Shown: piece by piece, positions 17,338 to 24,550 of the stretch
How the letters are laid out: each line of letters starts with the position of its first letter
Numbering within the stretch: position 1 is the first letter of the stretch
Source: Bacteroidales bacterium
GTDB lineage: Bacteria; Bacteroidota; Bacteroidia; Bacteroidales; Bacteroidaceae
Direction: 5' to 3'
Length of the DNA stretch: 25,012 nucleotides
Assembly: GCA_004558865.1 (NCBI GenBank)
Contig: SFCY01000016.1
Span: 1 to 25,012, forward strand
Notes under the pieces: model-generated
What the model saw: only the letters and a program-made list of their open reading frames with translations
Databases searched by the model: none
What the model was told of the DNA's origin: nothing
Program-made: the position numbers and the translations under genes

Positions 17338-17371
17338 AAAGATGCGTGAAGGGATTTCACGCATCTTTTTT
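17338..17371 (+). terminator. Rho-independent terminator after dps
   Basis: The arms AAAGATGCGTGAA (17338-17350) and TTCACGCATCTTT (17356-17368) pair perfectly around a 5-base loop, and the right arm runs into a T tract ending at 17371. This is a strong intrinsic terminator for dps. The A-run on the left could make it work in the opposite direction for the minus-strand phosphatase gene too. Confidence 0.92.
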
Positions 17372-17377
17372 GATTTC

Positions 17378-17465
17378 CTTAGGGCCGTTCCAAGGCTTCG
17401 CACTGCGGCGGGCCGCGCACCTTCGGGGACGAGTCCCCCTCACTTCGCTGGGGGATGGCCCTTTA
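17378..17465. other. GC-rich structured segment of unknown role
   Basis: Between the dps terminator and the 3' end of the phosphatase gene lies a dyad-rich block. The outer arms are AGGGCC (near 17380) and GGCCCT (near 17460). Inside, GGGGACGAGTCCCC (17425-17438) forms one hairpin. The run of C at its end can instead pair with the G run of CGCTGGGGG, so two structures compete. It may be a terminator or repeat element. No protein or known RNA was recognised. Confidence 0.4.
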
Positions 17466-17473
17466 GGCCTCGG

Positions 17474-17965
17474 TTATTCTGCGGCCCTGCATTGCGCCAG
17501 GATTCCCCGGCAGCCGTCCTCTATCAGGTCCAAGGCCAATTCGAAGTCCTCAGGGCCTCCGTAGTACGGGTCGGGCACAGTCCTCTCCCCCGCATGGCGC
17601 GAGAAGTAGTCAGCCATGCGCACCACCTTGGCCTTTTCTTCCGCACTACGGGCTTTTCCCGCCACTTGGCGGTAATTGTCCTCATCCATCACCACAATGC
17701 GGTCAAAACGGCCGAAATCGGACTCTGCGTCAATCTGGCGCGCGAGATGGGTGAGCCTGTATCCCCGGCGGCGGGCATGGTCGCGCATCCGCTTGTCGGG
17801 CAGTTGCCCCACATGCCAGGCTCCGATTCCAGCAGAGTCGATATAGAAACGGTTGGAGAGGCCGGCGTCGTCAACCAACTTTTGCATCACGGCCTGGGCC
17901 GCAGGCGAGCGACAGATGTTGCCCAAACAGACAAACAAAAGGGCGAAGCGCGTTTCTTTTTCCAT
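17474..17965 (-). CDS. Low-molecular-weight protein tyrosine phosphatase
   Basis: This 163-residue cytoplasmic phosphatase uses a Cys nucleophile. The P-loop is FVCLGNICRSP, giving the CX5R signature C13-R19, and the general acid is D132 in PDPYYGG near the C-terminus. The length is normal for the family. I chose the ATG at 17965. Longer in-frame versions run into the divergent membrane-protein gene and lack the family N-terminus. In other bacteria such enzymes act on tyrosine kinases of capsule export or on stress regulators. No kinase gene is adjacent here, so the target is unknown. The start regions of this gene and the hemolysin III-like gene are only 67 bases apart and divergent. Confidence 0.93.
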   Translation of the reverse strand: MEKETRFALLFVCLGNICRSPAAQAVMQKLVDDAGLSNRFYIDSAGIGAWHVGQLPDKRMRDHARRRGYRLTHLARQIDAESDFGRFDRIVVMDEDNYRQVAGKARSAEEKAKVVRMADYFSRHAGERTVPDPYYGGPEDFELALDLIEDGCRGILAQCRAAE

Positions 17966-18001
17966 TGGATTTGTTTTTTTAGCGTTTTTTGTATCTTGAA
18001 T

Positions 18002-18019
18002 ATGCGAATAAATTCGTAT
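18002..18019. promoter_or_regulatory. Operator-like dyad in a divergent promoter region
   Basis: ATGCGAAT (18002-18009) and ATTCGTAT (18012-18019) are inverted repeats with one mismatch around a central AA. The right arm overlaps the first bases of the -7 box of the hemolysin III-like gene, so a bound regulator would block that promoter and could also affect the divergent phosphatase gene. Confidence 0.45.
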
Positions 18020-18024
18020 GTTTG
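18017..18024 (+). promoter_or_regulatory. -7 box of the hemolysin III-like gene
   Basis: TATGTTTG fits TAnnTTTG. It ends 8 bases before the ATG at 18033, implying a leaderless or very short-leader mRNA. It also contains the upstream in-frame ATG at 18018, which therefore cannot be the start. Confidence 0.6.
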
Positions 18025-18032
18025 CAGCCGTT

Positions 18033-18716
18033 ATGAAGAGGATTCGTTTTACCCGCAAACTGCATTTCAGCCACAAGGAGGAAATCTGGAACGCCTCATC
18101 CCACGGAGCGGGCGTCGCCCTCGGCGTGGCGTTCGGAGTCGTCTTCCTCGTGTGGTGCTTCCAGTCGGGGGACGGATGGGCCACGGCGGGCGTCATCCTC
18201 TACCTTTTCGGCATGCTCTGCTCCTACATCGCCTCCACCCTCTACCACGCGCTTCCGGCCTGGTCGGTGTGGAAGGAGCGGCTGCGCAAATGGGACCATG
18301 CGGCCATCTACTGGCACATCGCGGGAAGCTACAGCCCCATCACGCTCATCTGCCTGCGCCAGCACGGACTGTGGGGCTGGGGACTCTTTGTCTTCGTGTG
18401 GCTTTGCGCCATCGTGGGCACGGTGAAAAGTTTCCGCCACCTCCAGTCGCACAGCAATTTGGAGACGCTCTGCTTCGTGGGCATGGGGCTTTCGATACTC
18501 GTGGCCTTGAAGCCGCTGATCGACTGCCTGCCGTCAGGTGCCTTCTATTGGATAATAGGAGAGGGCGCCGCTTACATCACCGGCGCCCTCTTCTACACGC
18601 TCCACCGCCGCAAGTACATGCACACGGTGTTTCATTTCTTTGTACTCTTGGGAAGTATATGCCACCTCATTGCCGTGTGGGGCATCCTTCTACAATTCAT
18701 AATGAATCATGCTTAA
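18033..18716 (+). CDS. Hemolysin III / PAQR family membrane protein
   Basis: This 227-residue inner-membrane protein has about seven hydrophobic helices. The metal-site residues of the PAQR/hemolysin III family are visible: S68 and H72 in STLYH, D88 in KWDHAAIYW, and H197 and H201 in HTVFHFF. Family members are candidate zinc-dependent membrane hydrolases or receptors. The name hemolysin comes from a Bacillus cereus protein and should not be read as proof of toxicity. I chose the ATG at 18033 because the ATG at 18018 lies within the -7 box. It is convergent with cysS, 21 bases away, and divergent from the phosphatase gene. Confidence 0.92.
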   Translation: MKRIRFTRKLHFSHKEEIWNASSHGAGVALGVAFGVVFLVWCFQSGDGWATAGVILYLFGMLCSYIASTLYHALPAWSVWKERLRKWDHAAIYWHIAGSYSPITLICLRQHGLWGWGLFVFVWLCAIVGTVKSFRHLQSHSNLETLCFVGMGLSILVALKPLIDCLPSGAFYWIIGEGAAYITGALFYTLHRRKYMHTVFHFFVLLGSICHLIAVWGILLQFIMNHA

Positions 18717-18737
18717 GGCAGTTTCTCTCGTGGGTCT

Positions 18738-20282
18738 TTAGACGGGTAGCTTCCACGTCACGCCGTCCTTGGTGTCCTTCACCTCGAAGCCGGCCTTCTG
18801 GAGGGCGTCGCGAATCTTGTCGCTCACGGCCCATTCCTTGCGCTGCTTGGCCTCATTGCGGAGTTCCAGCACGAGGTCCACCACCCGGCCAAAGGCTTCC
18901 TCACGCGAGGCGTTGCTGCCGCAGTGCTCATTGCTCAGTCCCAACAGGTCGCAGGCGAAGAGCCGCATCGTGTCGCCGAGACTCTTCAGGTCGGCGGCCG
19001 AGATATGGGCCTTGTGGTCGGTGAGCAGGTTGACGACATGGCAGGCGTCGAAGAGCGCGCTGATGACGAGCGGCGTGCAGAGGTCGTCGTTCATCGCGTC
19101 GTAGCAGCGCTGGGGAAGCGCCTCCACAAAGGCCTTCGTCTCGGCGTCAGACTCCGTCTCCGCCACCACGCGCGAGAGGTCGCCGATGCCGTCCATGAGC
19201 CTCTGGTAGCCTTTCTCCGCGGCCTTGAGGGCCTCGTTGCTGAAGTCCACTGTGCTGCGGTAGTGGGCCGAGAGGATGAAGAAGCGTATCGTCATGGGCG
19301 AATAGGCTTGGTCGAGGCTCTCGTGCTTGCCGGTGAAGAACTGCTCCAGCGTGATGAAGTTGCCCAGGCTCTTGCCCATCTTCTGTCCGTTGATGGTAAT
19401 CATATTGTTGTGCATCCAGTAGTGCACCATCTGGTCGCCCTGGCTGGCCACCGCCTGGGCGATCTCGCACTCGTGGTGGGGGAAGATGAGGTCCATGCCG
19501 CCCCCGTGGATGTCGAAGTGGTTACCAAGATACTTGCGCGACATGGCCGTGCACTCGCAGTGCCAGCCCGGGAAGCCATTGGAGACGAACTCGCGGTAGC
19601 GGGGCGCGCCGTCGGCCTCCACGCCGTCCTTATACTTGAAGTCGATGTGCCAGCGCATGATGTGCTCGGGCTGTGCCTTCTTCCACAGGGCGAAGTCGGC
19701 CTGGTGGCGCTTCTCCCCCACCCCGGCCAGCTCGCGCGAGTTGTTGATGATGTCCTCCAAGTTGCGGTGCGAGAGGATGCCGTAGTGGTGGTCCTTGTTG
19801 TATTTCTCCACGTCGAAGTAGATGGAGCCGTTGCTCTCGTAGCCATAGCCATTGTCGAGGATCTCGCGCACCATCTCGGCCTGCTCGATGATGTGGCCGG
19901 TGGCGTGGGGCTCTATCGAGGGTGGCAGCACGTTGAGCATCTCCATGGCCTTGTGGTAGCGGTTGGTGTAATACTGCGCCACCTCCATGGGCTCCAGCTG
20001 CTCCAGCCGCGCCTTCATCTCAATCTTGTCGTCGCCCTCATCGGCGTCGTGCTCCAAGTGGCCCACGTCGGTGATGTTGCGCACGTAGCGCACCTTATAG
20101 CCCAAGTGGGTGAGGTAGCGGAAAAGCACGTCGAAGGTGATGGCCGGCCGGGCGTGGCCCAAGTGCGGGTCGCCATATACCGTGGGGCCACAGACATACA
20201 TGCCCACGTGGGGAGCGTTGAGGGGTTTGAACAGTTCCTTCTGCCGCGTCAGCGTATTGTAAACCAGCAAATCTTGTTTCAT
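18738..20282 (-). CDS. cysS: Cysteinyl-tRNA synthetase
   Basis: This class I aminoacyl-tRNA synthetase (514 residues) charges tRNA-Cys in the cytoplasm. The HIGH motif is HLGH (40-43) and the KMSKS motif is KMGKS (301-305). The zinc ligands that select cysteine are visible as C31, C244 in WHCECTAMS, and H269 and E273 in FPHHECE. It is longer than the roughly 460-residue E. coli enzyme, with extra residues in the central part. I chose the ATG at 20282. The open frame continues upstream through a repeat element, but those codons translate the repeats and are not family-like. The leader of about 210 bases contains a composite REP-like element. Confidence 0.96.
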   Translation of the reverse strand: MKQDLLVYNTLTRQKELFKPLNAPHVGMYVCGPTVYGDPHLGHARPAITFDVLFRYLTHLGYKVRYVRNITDVGHLEHDADEGDDKIEMKARLEQLEPMEVAQYYTNRYHKAMEMLNVLPPSIEPHATGHIIEQAEMVREILDNGYGYESNGSIYFDVEKYNKDHHYGILSHRNLEDIINNSRELAGVGEKRHQADFALWKKAQPEHIMRWHIDFKYKDGVEADGAPRYREFVSNGFPGWHCECTAMSRKYLGNHFDIHGGGMDLIFPHHECEIAQAVASQGDQMVHYWMHNNMITINGQKMGKSLGNFITLEQFFTGKHESLDQAYSPMTIRFFILSAHYRSTVDFSNEALKAAEKGYQRLMDGIGDLSRVVAETESDAETKAFVEALPQRCYDAMNDDLCTPLVISALFDACHVVNLLTDHKAHISAADLKSLGDTMRLFACDLLGLSNEHCGSNASREEAFGRVVDLVLELRNEAKQRKEWAVSDKIRDALQKAGFEVKDTKDGVTWKLPV

Positions 20283-20343
20283 AAATCTTTGTGAGTTGTT
20301 GTCGTTCTGCAATATGACCAAACAGTTATCCATTGGCTTCGCA

Positions 20344-20489
20344 GTAGGAGGTGCGGCGTCCCCGCCGCACAATCGTACTCGGCGACGTTCCCGCCGAAGG
20401 CTCATGCACGGCGGGGACGCCGTGCCTCCTACGTTCATGCGCAGCGGGAGGACGCATACTCATGCACGGCGGGACGCCGTGCCTCCTAC
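20344..20489 (-). repeat. Composite REP-like element in the cysS leader
   Basis: Read on the minus strand, this holds three units. Two are direct units (20489-20464, one base short, and 20432-20406): GTAGGAG followed by a hairpin of GCACGGCG, loop TCCC and CGCCGTGC. A third, inverted unit (20370-20344) has the stem GTGCGGCG/CGCCGCAC and ends CTCCTAC. Spacers are 31 and 35 bases and contain weaker dyads. The element starts 9 bases after the -7 box and has the same layout as the element at 23223-23365. Confidence 0.85.
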
Positions 20490-20498
20490 TTTCTGCTG

Positions 20499-20506
20499 CA
20501 AAGGTA
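20499..20506 (-). promoter_or_regulatory. cysS -7 box
   Basis: On the minus strand TACCTTTG fits TAnnTTTG and is followed by CAGC, as in the promoter at 23206-23213. Transcription would start near 20493, just before the composite repeat, giving a leader of about 210 bases. No clear -33 element was assigned. Confidence 0.65.
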
Positions 20507-20575
20507 GCGGTTTTTTGCCACACATGCAAAAGATTTCATGCGAATGTTGCTCTTCCCCTTCCGACCTGCCGCAGT

Positions 20576-21394
20576 TCAGTCGTTCTCGAAGAATCCCTCC
20601 TTGAACCATTTCAGTTCGTTGTAGGTCTGGCGGATGTCGTCCATGTCGATGTCGAAGGAGCGGTCGGCCTGGCGCGGCTTGTCCATCGTGGAATGGGTGA
20701 ACAGCCAGTCGTAGCTCTTCTGCAGGTAGAAGAGCCGCGCCAAGAGTCCGTGTGAGCCACCCTCTATCCAGTCGTAGCGCAAGAGGCTGTCCTCATGGTT
20801 GTCCTGCAGGTAGTCCACCACGCGTTTCGACTGGGCGATGCCCACGGCGCGGTCGGCGGTGCCGTGGATGATCCACAGCGGCAACCGGCCCAGTCCGTCC
20901 ATGTTGCCGAGCGAGCAGCCACCGCAGAACGCCATGGCCGCGGCCACCTTGTCGGGGTAGGAACCCACGAAGTCGAGCGTGCCGTAGCCGCCTAAGCTCA
21001 TGCCGATGACGTAGACACGGGTGGTGTCCACCCGGTAGTTGTCTTCCATCCACTCCAAGAGGCGGTTGATTCGCTCGGGCTTCCACGCCCCACCGGGATT
21101 CTGCGGAGCCAGCACCAAGGCGGGGATGATCTTGCCCCGCTCTATGGCGTCGAGCACCCCATAGCGGCGCACGCGGTCGAGGTTGCGCCCGCAGAGGCTG
21201 GCACCATGCAGAAAGATGACGAGCGGCAGGGGATGGCCCTCCTCCTCATAGTCGCCGGGCGTATACACCCAGAAGTTGTAGTTGTCGGCCACCTTGCCGC
21301 GCATGGCCTCAAACTTTCCTTTGCGGATGGGCTGGGCCGTGGCAAGCACGCACAACATAAGCAGACACGCCGCGGCGAGCGCGCGAAGGACCAT
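20576..21394 (-). CDS. Secreted alpha/beta hydrolase (esterase/depolymerase-like)
   Basis: This 272-residue protein has a signal peptide (MVLRALAAACLLMLCVLATAQ), so it is periplasmic or lipid-linked outside the cytoplasm. The fold markers are the oxyanion motif FLHGAS (61-66), nucleophile S133 in GMSLGGYG, acid D181 in HGTADRAV and H215 in GGSHG, a complete catalytic triad. It resembles the PHB-depolymerase/feruloyl-esterase-like group. The substrate cannot be told. An earlier in-frame ATG at 21448 is possible. I prefer 21394 because the extra 18 residues would push the signal peptide inward and are encoded by a hairpin (GGCAAC/GTTGCC, 21404-21421). It is upstream of cysS on the same strand, which has its own promoter. 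Confidence 0.85.
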   Translation of the reverse strand: MVLRALAAACLLMLCVLATAQPIRKGKFEAMRGKVADNYNFWVYTPGDYEEEGHPLPLVIFLHGASLCGRNLDRVRRYGVLDAIERGKIIPALVLAPQNPGGAWKPERINRLLEWMEDNYRVDTTRVYVIGMSLGGYGTLDFVGSYPDKVAAAMAFCGGCSLGNMDGLGRLPLWIIHGTADRAVGIAQSKRVVDYLQDNHEDSLLRYDWIEGGSHGLLARLFYLQKSYDWLFTHSTMDKPRQADRSFDIDMDDIRQTYNELKWFKEGFFEND

Positions 21395-21403
21395 AGGCCG
21401 AGG

Positions 21404-21421
21404 GGCAACGGCGACGTTGCC
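21404..21421. repeat. Short hairpin at the hydrolase start
   Basis: GGCAAC and GTTGCC pair around GGCGAC. A similar core occurs as CGGCGACGTTCCCGCCG inside the cysS-leader repeat cluster (20380-20396), so this may be a worn member of a related palindrome family. It lies between the two candidate start codons of the hydrolase. Confidence 0.4.
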
Positions 21422-21521
21422 GTCGCAGGATATGGGGATTGTATTCATTGGCTATTGCTTGATCTCTTATACAGATAACGCTCTGCAAAACCTATTATTT
21501 CCCGCCTTGAAACAAAAGATG

Positions 21522-21601
21522 TTAACGGGGGAGGCATGATGCCCCACCTCTCCCCCACTCTCTCCCAACACCATACAATATTCTCTCTCCCAAGCCGTTA
21601 A
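21522..21601 (+). other. Dyad-rich leader before the barrel gene
   Basis: TTAACGG (21522-21528) is complementary to CCGTTAA (21595-21601). Within them GGGGGAGG (21527-21534) can pair with CCTCTCCCC (21547-21555) allowing a bulge. The middle is pyrimidine-rich. This could be a structured 5' leader or a terminator-like element. No TAnnTTTG box was found for the downstream gene and no known riboswitch was recognised. Confidence 0.35.
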
Positions 21602-21629
21602 TTACCATGAAACTTTAACAACACAACAG

Positions 21630-22313
21630 ATGAAAAGGAAACTCATAGCTTTATGTCTGCTCTTCCTCGCAGCCATGACGGGCCGCGCGCAGCATGAGCC
21701 GGGCACGTTCACCCTCTACCCCAAGTTGGGCGTGGAGTGGTCGAAATTCAACAACGACGAGATAGCCATAGCAACCGGCGCTGAAGCCAATTTGGTCGAT
21801 GCCTCTTACCGCACGGGCTTCGTGGGCGGCGCGGAGCTACACTATCAGTTCTCGCAGTTCGGCGGAGCAGCTGTGGGACTCTTCTTCGACCAGATGGGCA
21901 GCAAGAATGAGGCTGAGGCCGACGGCGGGAATTTGAACCTAAAGCAACGCCTCAACTATCTCACCATGCCCCTGCTCGCCACCTTCAACTTGGGCTACAC
22001 CAACTTCCAGCTGAAAGGCGGCGTCAATCTCTCGTACCTGCTCAACGCAAAGGTAAAATACGAAGACAGCACAATCCCCATCGGCGCGACGGACAGCGAC
22101 CCGAAAGCCGACTACTACGCACATTACGAAGGCACCAACACCGGGGTTTTCCACCGCTTCAACGTGGCTCTGGCCTTGGGCGCATCATACGAGTGGCGCA
22201 ACATCATCCTCGACGCGCGCTACAACTTCGGACTGAGCAACGTATACAAACAAGACAACAAGCCCTCCACGCGCAGCTTCTGGCTCACGCTGGGCTATGG
22301 ATTCAAGCTATGA
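21630..22313 (+). CDS. PorT-like outer-membrane beta-barrel protein
   Basis: This 227-residue protein has a signal peptide (MKRKLIALCLLFLAAMTGRAQ) and alternating strand patterns (YPKLGVEWSKF, TGFVGGAELHYQF, FQLKGGVNLSYLL, ILDARYNFGLSNV, SFWLTLGYGFKL). These are typical of small eight-stranded barrels of the PorT/OMP_b-brl_2 type. Length and C-terminal aromatic-rich strand fit. Many members have no known function. PorT itself belongs to the type IX secretion system, but I see no evidence that this is PorT. Its stop codon overlaps the start of the fucosyltransferase-like gene (ATGA), so the two are translationally coupled. Confidence 0.82.
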   Translation: MKRKLIALCLLFLAAMTGRAQHEPGTFTLYPKLGVEWSKFNNDEIAIATGAEANLVDASYRTGFVGGAELHYQFSQFGGAAVGLFFDQMGSKNEAEADGGNLNLKQRLNYLTMPLLATFNLGYTNFQLKGGVNLSYLLNAKVKYEDSTIPIGATDSDPKADYYAHYEGTNTGVFHRFNVALALGASYEWRNIILDARYNFGLSNVYKQDNKPSTRSFWLTLGYGFKL

Positions 22314-23194
22314 GGAACCAACGCCAATTGTGCTTCATCCCATCGGGCGGACTCGGCAACAGGATGAGGGCCGTCGCCTCTGCCTATCTGCTCCACAGCC
22401 AGACAGGAGTGGAAGTCGGGGTGAAATGGTTTCGCGACTGGGCCCTCGACGCTCCCTTCGCCTCGCTCTTCCAGCCTTTTGGCGAAGCGGGGTTCTCCAT
22501 AACCGACGCTCGAAGATGGGAATACGCCGTTTTTGACCGTCCAAGGAGGAAGAACCTGTTCGTGCCGAGACTATTCCAAAGCCTGATGTTCGGCGACCGG
22601 ATCGACGAGCAACGGGTGACACCCCTCAAGCACATTGACTTCGACTTCGAGCAATGGGCCAGGACGGGGAGCAGCCACAAGTATATGAGCTGCTACCAAG
22701 AGTTCGGCAACCCCCAGAACTGGCTCTACCCCCTCCTCTTCAGGCCCACTCCAAAGGTGGACGACCTAATCGGCCACTACAGCCGGCACTTTGCTCCCCG
22801 CACCATAGGACTCCACATCCGGCGGACAGACAACCAAGAATCCATCGACAAGAGTCCGTTGCGGCTCTTTTTCGACGCTGTTGACCGCGAGGTGGCCCTC
22901 GACAACCAGGTGAAGGTCTTTGTCGCCACCGACGACGAACCCACCAAGCGCAGTCTGGTGGAACGCTATGGCAGCCGCGCCATCACATCGGAGCAGCAGG
23001 CCGAGCGCGGCTCCGTGGCTGGCATACAGGGAGCCGTGGCCGAAATGTACACCTTGGCACGGTGCGCCAAAATCTACGGGTCGGCCGGCAGCAGCTTCTC
23101 GGTGATGGCGGCGCGCGTGGGCAACACGGCGTTGGAGATTCTTGAGGCTGACTCAAAAAAAAATGAGAAAACGGGGCAACAAGCGTGTTTGTGA
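22310..23194 (+). CDS. Fucosyltransferase-like glycosyltransferase
   Basis: This 294-residue cytoplasmic protein has GGLGNRM at 13-19, the N-terminal loop of fucosyltransferase-like enzymes. GLHIRRTDN at 167-175 (H169, R171, R172) resembles the GDP-fucose-binding motif of alpha-1,6 and alpha-1,2 fucosyltransferases. VFVATDDEPTKR (203-214) and GSAGSSFSVMA (257-267) complete the pattern of the NodZ/FUT8/GT11 superfamily. The donor is therefore probably GDP-fucose, but the acceptor is unknown. The ATG at 22310 overlaps the preceding stop by four bases (ATGA). A longer open frame upstream is only the barrel gene read in another frame. With the next gene it suggests surface polysaccharide or glycoprotein assembly. 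Confidence 0.78.
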   Translation: MRNQRQLCFIPSGGLGNRMRAVASAYLLHSQTGVEVGVKWFRDWALDAPFASLFQPFGEAGFSITDARRWEYAVFDRPRRKNLFVPRLFQSLMFGDRIDEQRVTPLKHIDFDFEQWARTGSSHKYMSCYQEFGNPQNWLYPLLFRPTPKVDDLIGHYSRHFAPRTIGLHIRRTDNQESIDKSPLRLFFDAVDREVALDNQVKVFVATDDEPTKRSLVERYGSRAITSEQQAERGSVAGIQGAVAEMYTLARCAKIYGSAGSSFSVMAARVGNTALEILEADSKKNEKTGQQACL

Positions 23195-23205
23195 AAAATA
23201 ATCGC

Positions 23206-23213
23206 TATCTTTG
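23206..23213 (+). promoter_or_regulatory. -7 box before the composite repeat and glycosyltransferase
   Basis: TATCTTTG fits TAnnTTTG and is followed by CAGC, as in the cysS promoter. A TTTG at 23188-23191 is only 14 bases upstream, short for a -33 element. The inferred transcript starts near 23220, immediately before the repeat element. Confidence 0.65.
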
Positions 23214-23222
23214 CAGCTACAA

Positions 23223-23365
23223 GTAGGAGGCACGGCGTCCCCGCCGTGCAAGAAGGCAAGAATGCGCGACGGGGAAGCCATGTAGGAGGCACGGCGTCCC
23301 CGCCGTGCAAGAAGGCTGCGAGGACACCACGAATGATTGTGCGGCGAGGACGCCGCACCTCCTAT
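23223..23365 (+). repeat. Composite REP-like element in the glycosyltransferase leader
   Basis: Two identical direct 27-base units (23223-23249 and 23282-23308) consist of GTAGGAG plus a hairpin of GCACGGCG, loop TCCC and CGCCGTGC. A third, inverted unit (23339-23365) has the stem GTGCGGCG/CGCCGCAC and ends CTCCTAT. Spacers are 32 and 30 bases. The element starts 9 bases after the -7 box and ends 15 bases before the start codon. Layout, order and orientation relative to the gene match the element before cysS. Confidence 0.87.
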
Positions 23366-23380
23366 TAAAACGACAAAACT

Positions 23381-24418
23381 ATGACCGAAAGCCCATCCAA
23401 GAAACAACCCTTCAAGACCGACGTGGCCGTTCTGATGCTGTTCTTCAACCGTCCCGACTCTTTCGGGAAAGTGTTTGAGGAAGTCAGGAAGGCACGCCCA
23501 TCCCATCTTTTCCTCTACCAGGACGGACCACGGGGAGAACGCGACATGGCCGGCATCATGGCATGCCGCAAGATAGCGGAGAATGTAGACTGGGAATGCG
23601 ACGTGCGGCGCAACTACCAAGAGCGCAACTACGGCTGCGACCCGTCGGGCTACCTCTCGCAGCGATGGGCCTTCTCCATGGCTGACAAATGTATTGTGAT
23701 CGAAGACGACGTAGTACCCTCGCAGTCATTCTTCCCATTTTGCAAAGAGATGCTCGACCGCTACGAACACGATGAGAGAATCACGATGATCGCTGGCTTC
23801 AACACAGATGAAGTTTCTGAAGATGTTTCGGCCGACTACTTCTTCACCTCCGTATTCTCTATCTGGGGATGGGCGTCATGGCGCCGCGTCGTGCAGCAAT
23901 GGGATGGCAGCTATTCCTTTTTGGATGATCGCGAAACAGTGAATCGCTTACAAGGCATCATTCGGCAACGAAATTACAGAAAGAGCCTGTTGCCCATGTT
24001 TTTTGAACATAAGAAATCGGGAAAGCCATACTTCGAGAGTATTTTTGCCGCCTGCATGTTGCTCAACAATGGGCTGGCCATCATGCCGAAACACAATCTC
24101 ATCAACAACATCGGCCTGACTGCCAACTCCACCCACTACACGGCCAATGAAAAGACTACGCCACGTGGACTGCGCAAAATCTTCACCATGAAGCGGTTTG
24201 AGCTTAGTTTCCCTCTAAAGCATCCGCGATACGTCATCGACAACGTAGCCTACAAGGAGCGGCTCTACCGCCGCAATGCATGGGGACACCCTTGGATAAA
24301 GGTCGGGCGTTCGTTAGAGGAGCTGGCGCTAAACCTGCGCTATGGCAACTTCAAGGCCATCGCCAAAGCCTTGGGAAACCGTCTCAGGAAATGGACGGGG
24401 AGCTACACCCACAAATGA
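23381..24418 (+). CDS. Glycosyltransferase, GT-A fold, HlpA-like
   Basis: This 345-residue cytoplasmic enzyme has the N-terminal nucleotide-sugar region VAVLMLFFNRPDSF and LYQDGPRGE, typical of GT-A transferases. Its metal-binding acidic triad is EDD at 108-110 in IVIEDDVVPS, and an acceptor-side segment SIWGWASWRR lies at 160-169. This arrangement is seen in Bacteroidetes proteins often labelled HlpA-like or sugar transferase. Donor and acceptor are unknown. The last 30 or so residues are basic and might contact the membrane. Base composition becomes more AT-rich from about 23900. Its stop overlaps an ATG (ATGA) that began a now-broken acyltransferase gene. Confidence 0.85.
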   Translation: MTESPSKKQPFKTDVAVLMLFFNRPDSFGKVFEEVRKARPSHLFLYQDGPRGERDMAGIMACRKIAENVDWECDVRRNYQERNYGCDPSGYLSQRWAFSMADKCIVIEDDVVPSQSFFPFCKEMLDRYEHDERITMIAGFNTDEVSEDVSADYFFTSVFSIWGWASWRRVVQQWDGSYSFLDDRETVNRLQGIIRQRNYRKSLLPMFFEHKKSGKPYFESIFAACMLLNNGLAIMPKHNLINNIGLTANSTHYTANEKTTPRGLRKIFTMKRFELSFPLKHPRYVIDNVAYKERLYRRNAWGHPWIKVGRSLEELALNLRYGNFKAIAKALGNRLRKWTGSYTHK

Positions 24419-24500
24419 ACACCGCCATCCACCCTCGGGCGTAAGACAGCGCGACTCCAACCTGGAGCTCCTGCGCATCGTCGCCATGGCCACGAATCCC
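24415..24500 (+). pseudogene. Fragment of an acyltransferase-3-like gene
   Basis: The ATG at 24415 overlaps the glycosyltransferase stop but its frame ends after nine codons (MNTAIHPRA). In a neighbouring frame the same stretch encodes RQRDSNLELLRIVAMA. RDSNLELLRIxAM is the usual start of membrane acyltransferase 3 (OafA/WecH-type) proteins, just before the first transmembrane helix. The helix is missing and the sequence passes into unrelated AT-rich DNA, so only the start of the gene survives, with a frameshift. The intact gene would have acetylated or otherwise modified a surface sugar, which fits the neighbouring glycosyltransferases. The call rests on one short motif. Confidence 0.6.
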
Positions 24501-24550
24501 CCACAAATAATTGATGAGATTTTCATGGTCAAAGAAAATGGTGCTTTATA

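Noticed and set aside
18018..18032. Upstream in-frame ATG for the hemolysin III-like gene
   Set aside because: The codon is part of the TATGTTTG -7 box, so it would not be transcribed.
17342..19024. Plus-strand open frame of 560 codons spanning the phosphatase, hemolysin III-like and cysS genes
   Set aside because: It crosses three well-supported genes in the wrong frame or strand, starts inside the dps terminator and has an Arg/Pro/His-rich translation.
18924..20294. Plus-strand open frame of 456 codons opposite cysS
   Set aside because: Antisense shadow of a verified synthetase with all its motifs. The translation is low-complexity Val/Leu/His/Ala.
20283..20438. N-terminal extension of CysS or a separate small protein read through the repeats
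   Set aside because: The codons translate the repeat units ([10 protein letters not shown] and similar) and lack any CysRS family feature. The class I fold begins at [10 protein letters not shown].
23223..23365. CRISPR array
   Set aside because: The units are palindromic, only three per locus, mixed in orientation and no cas genes are nearby. The pattern fits REP/BIME-type elements.
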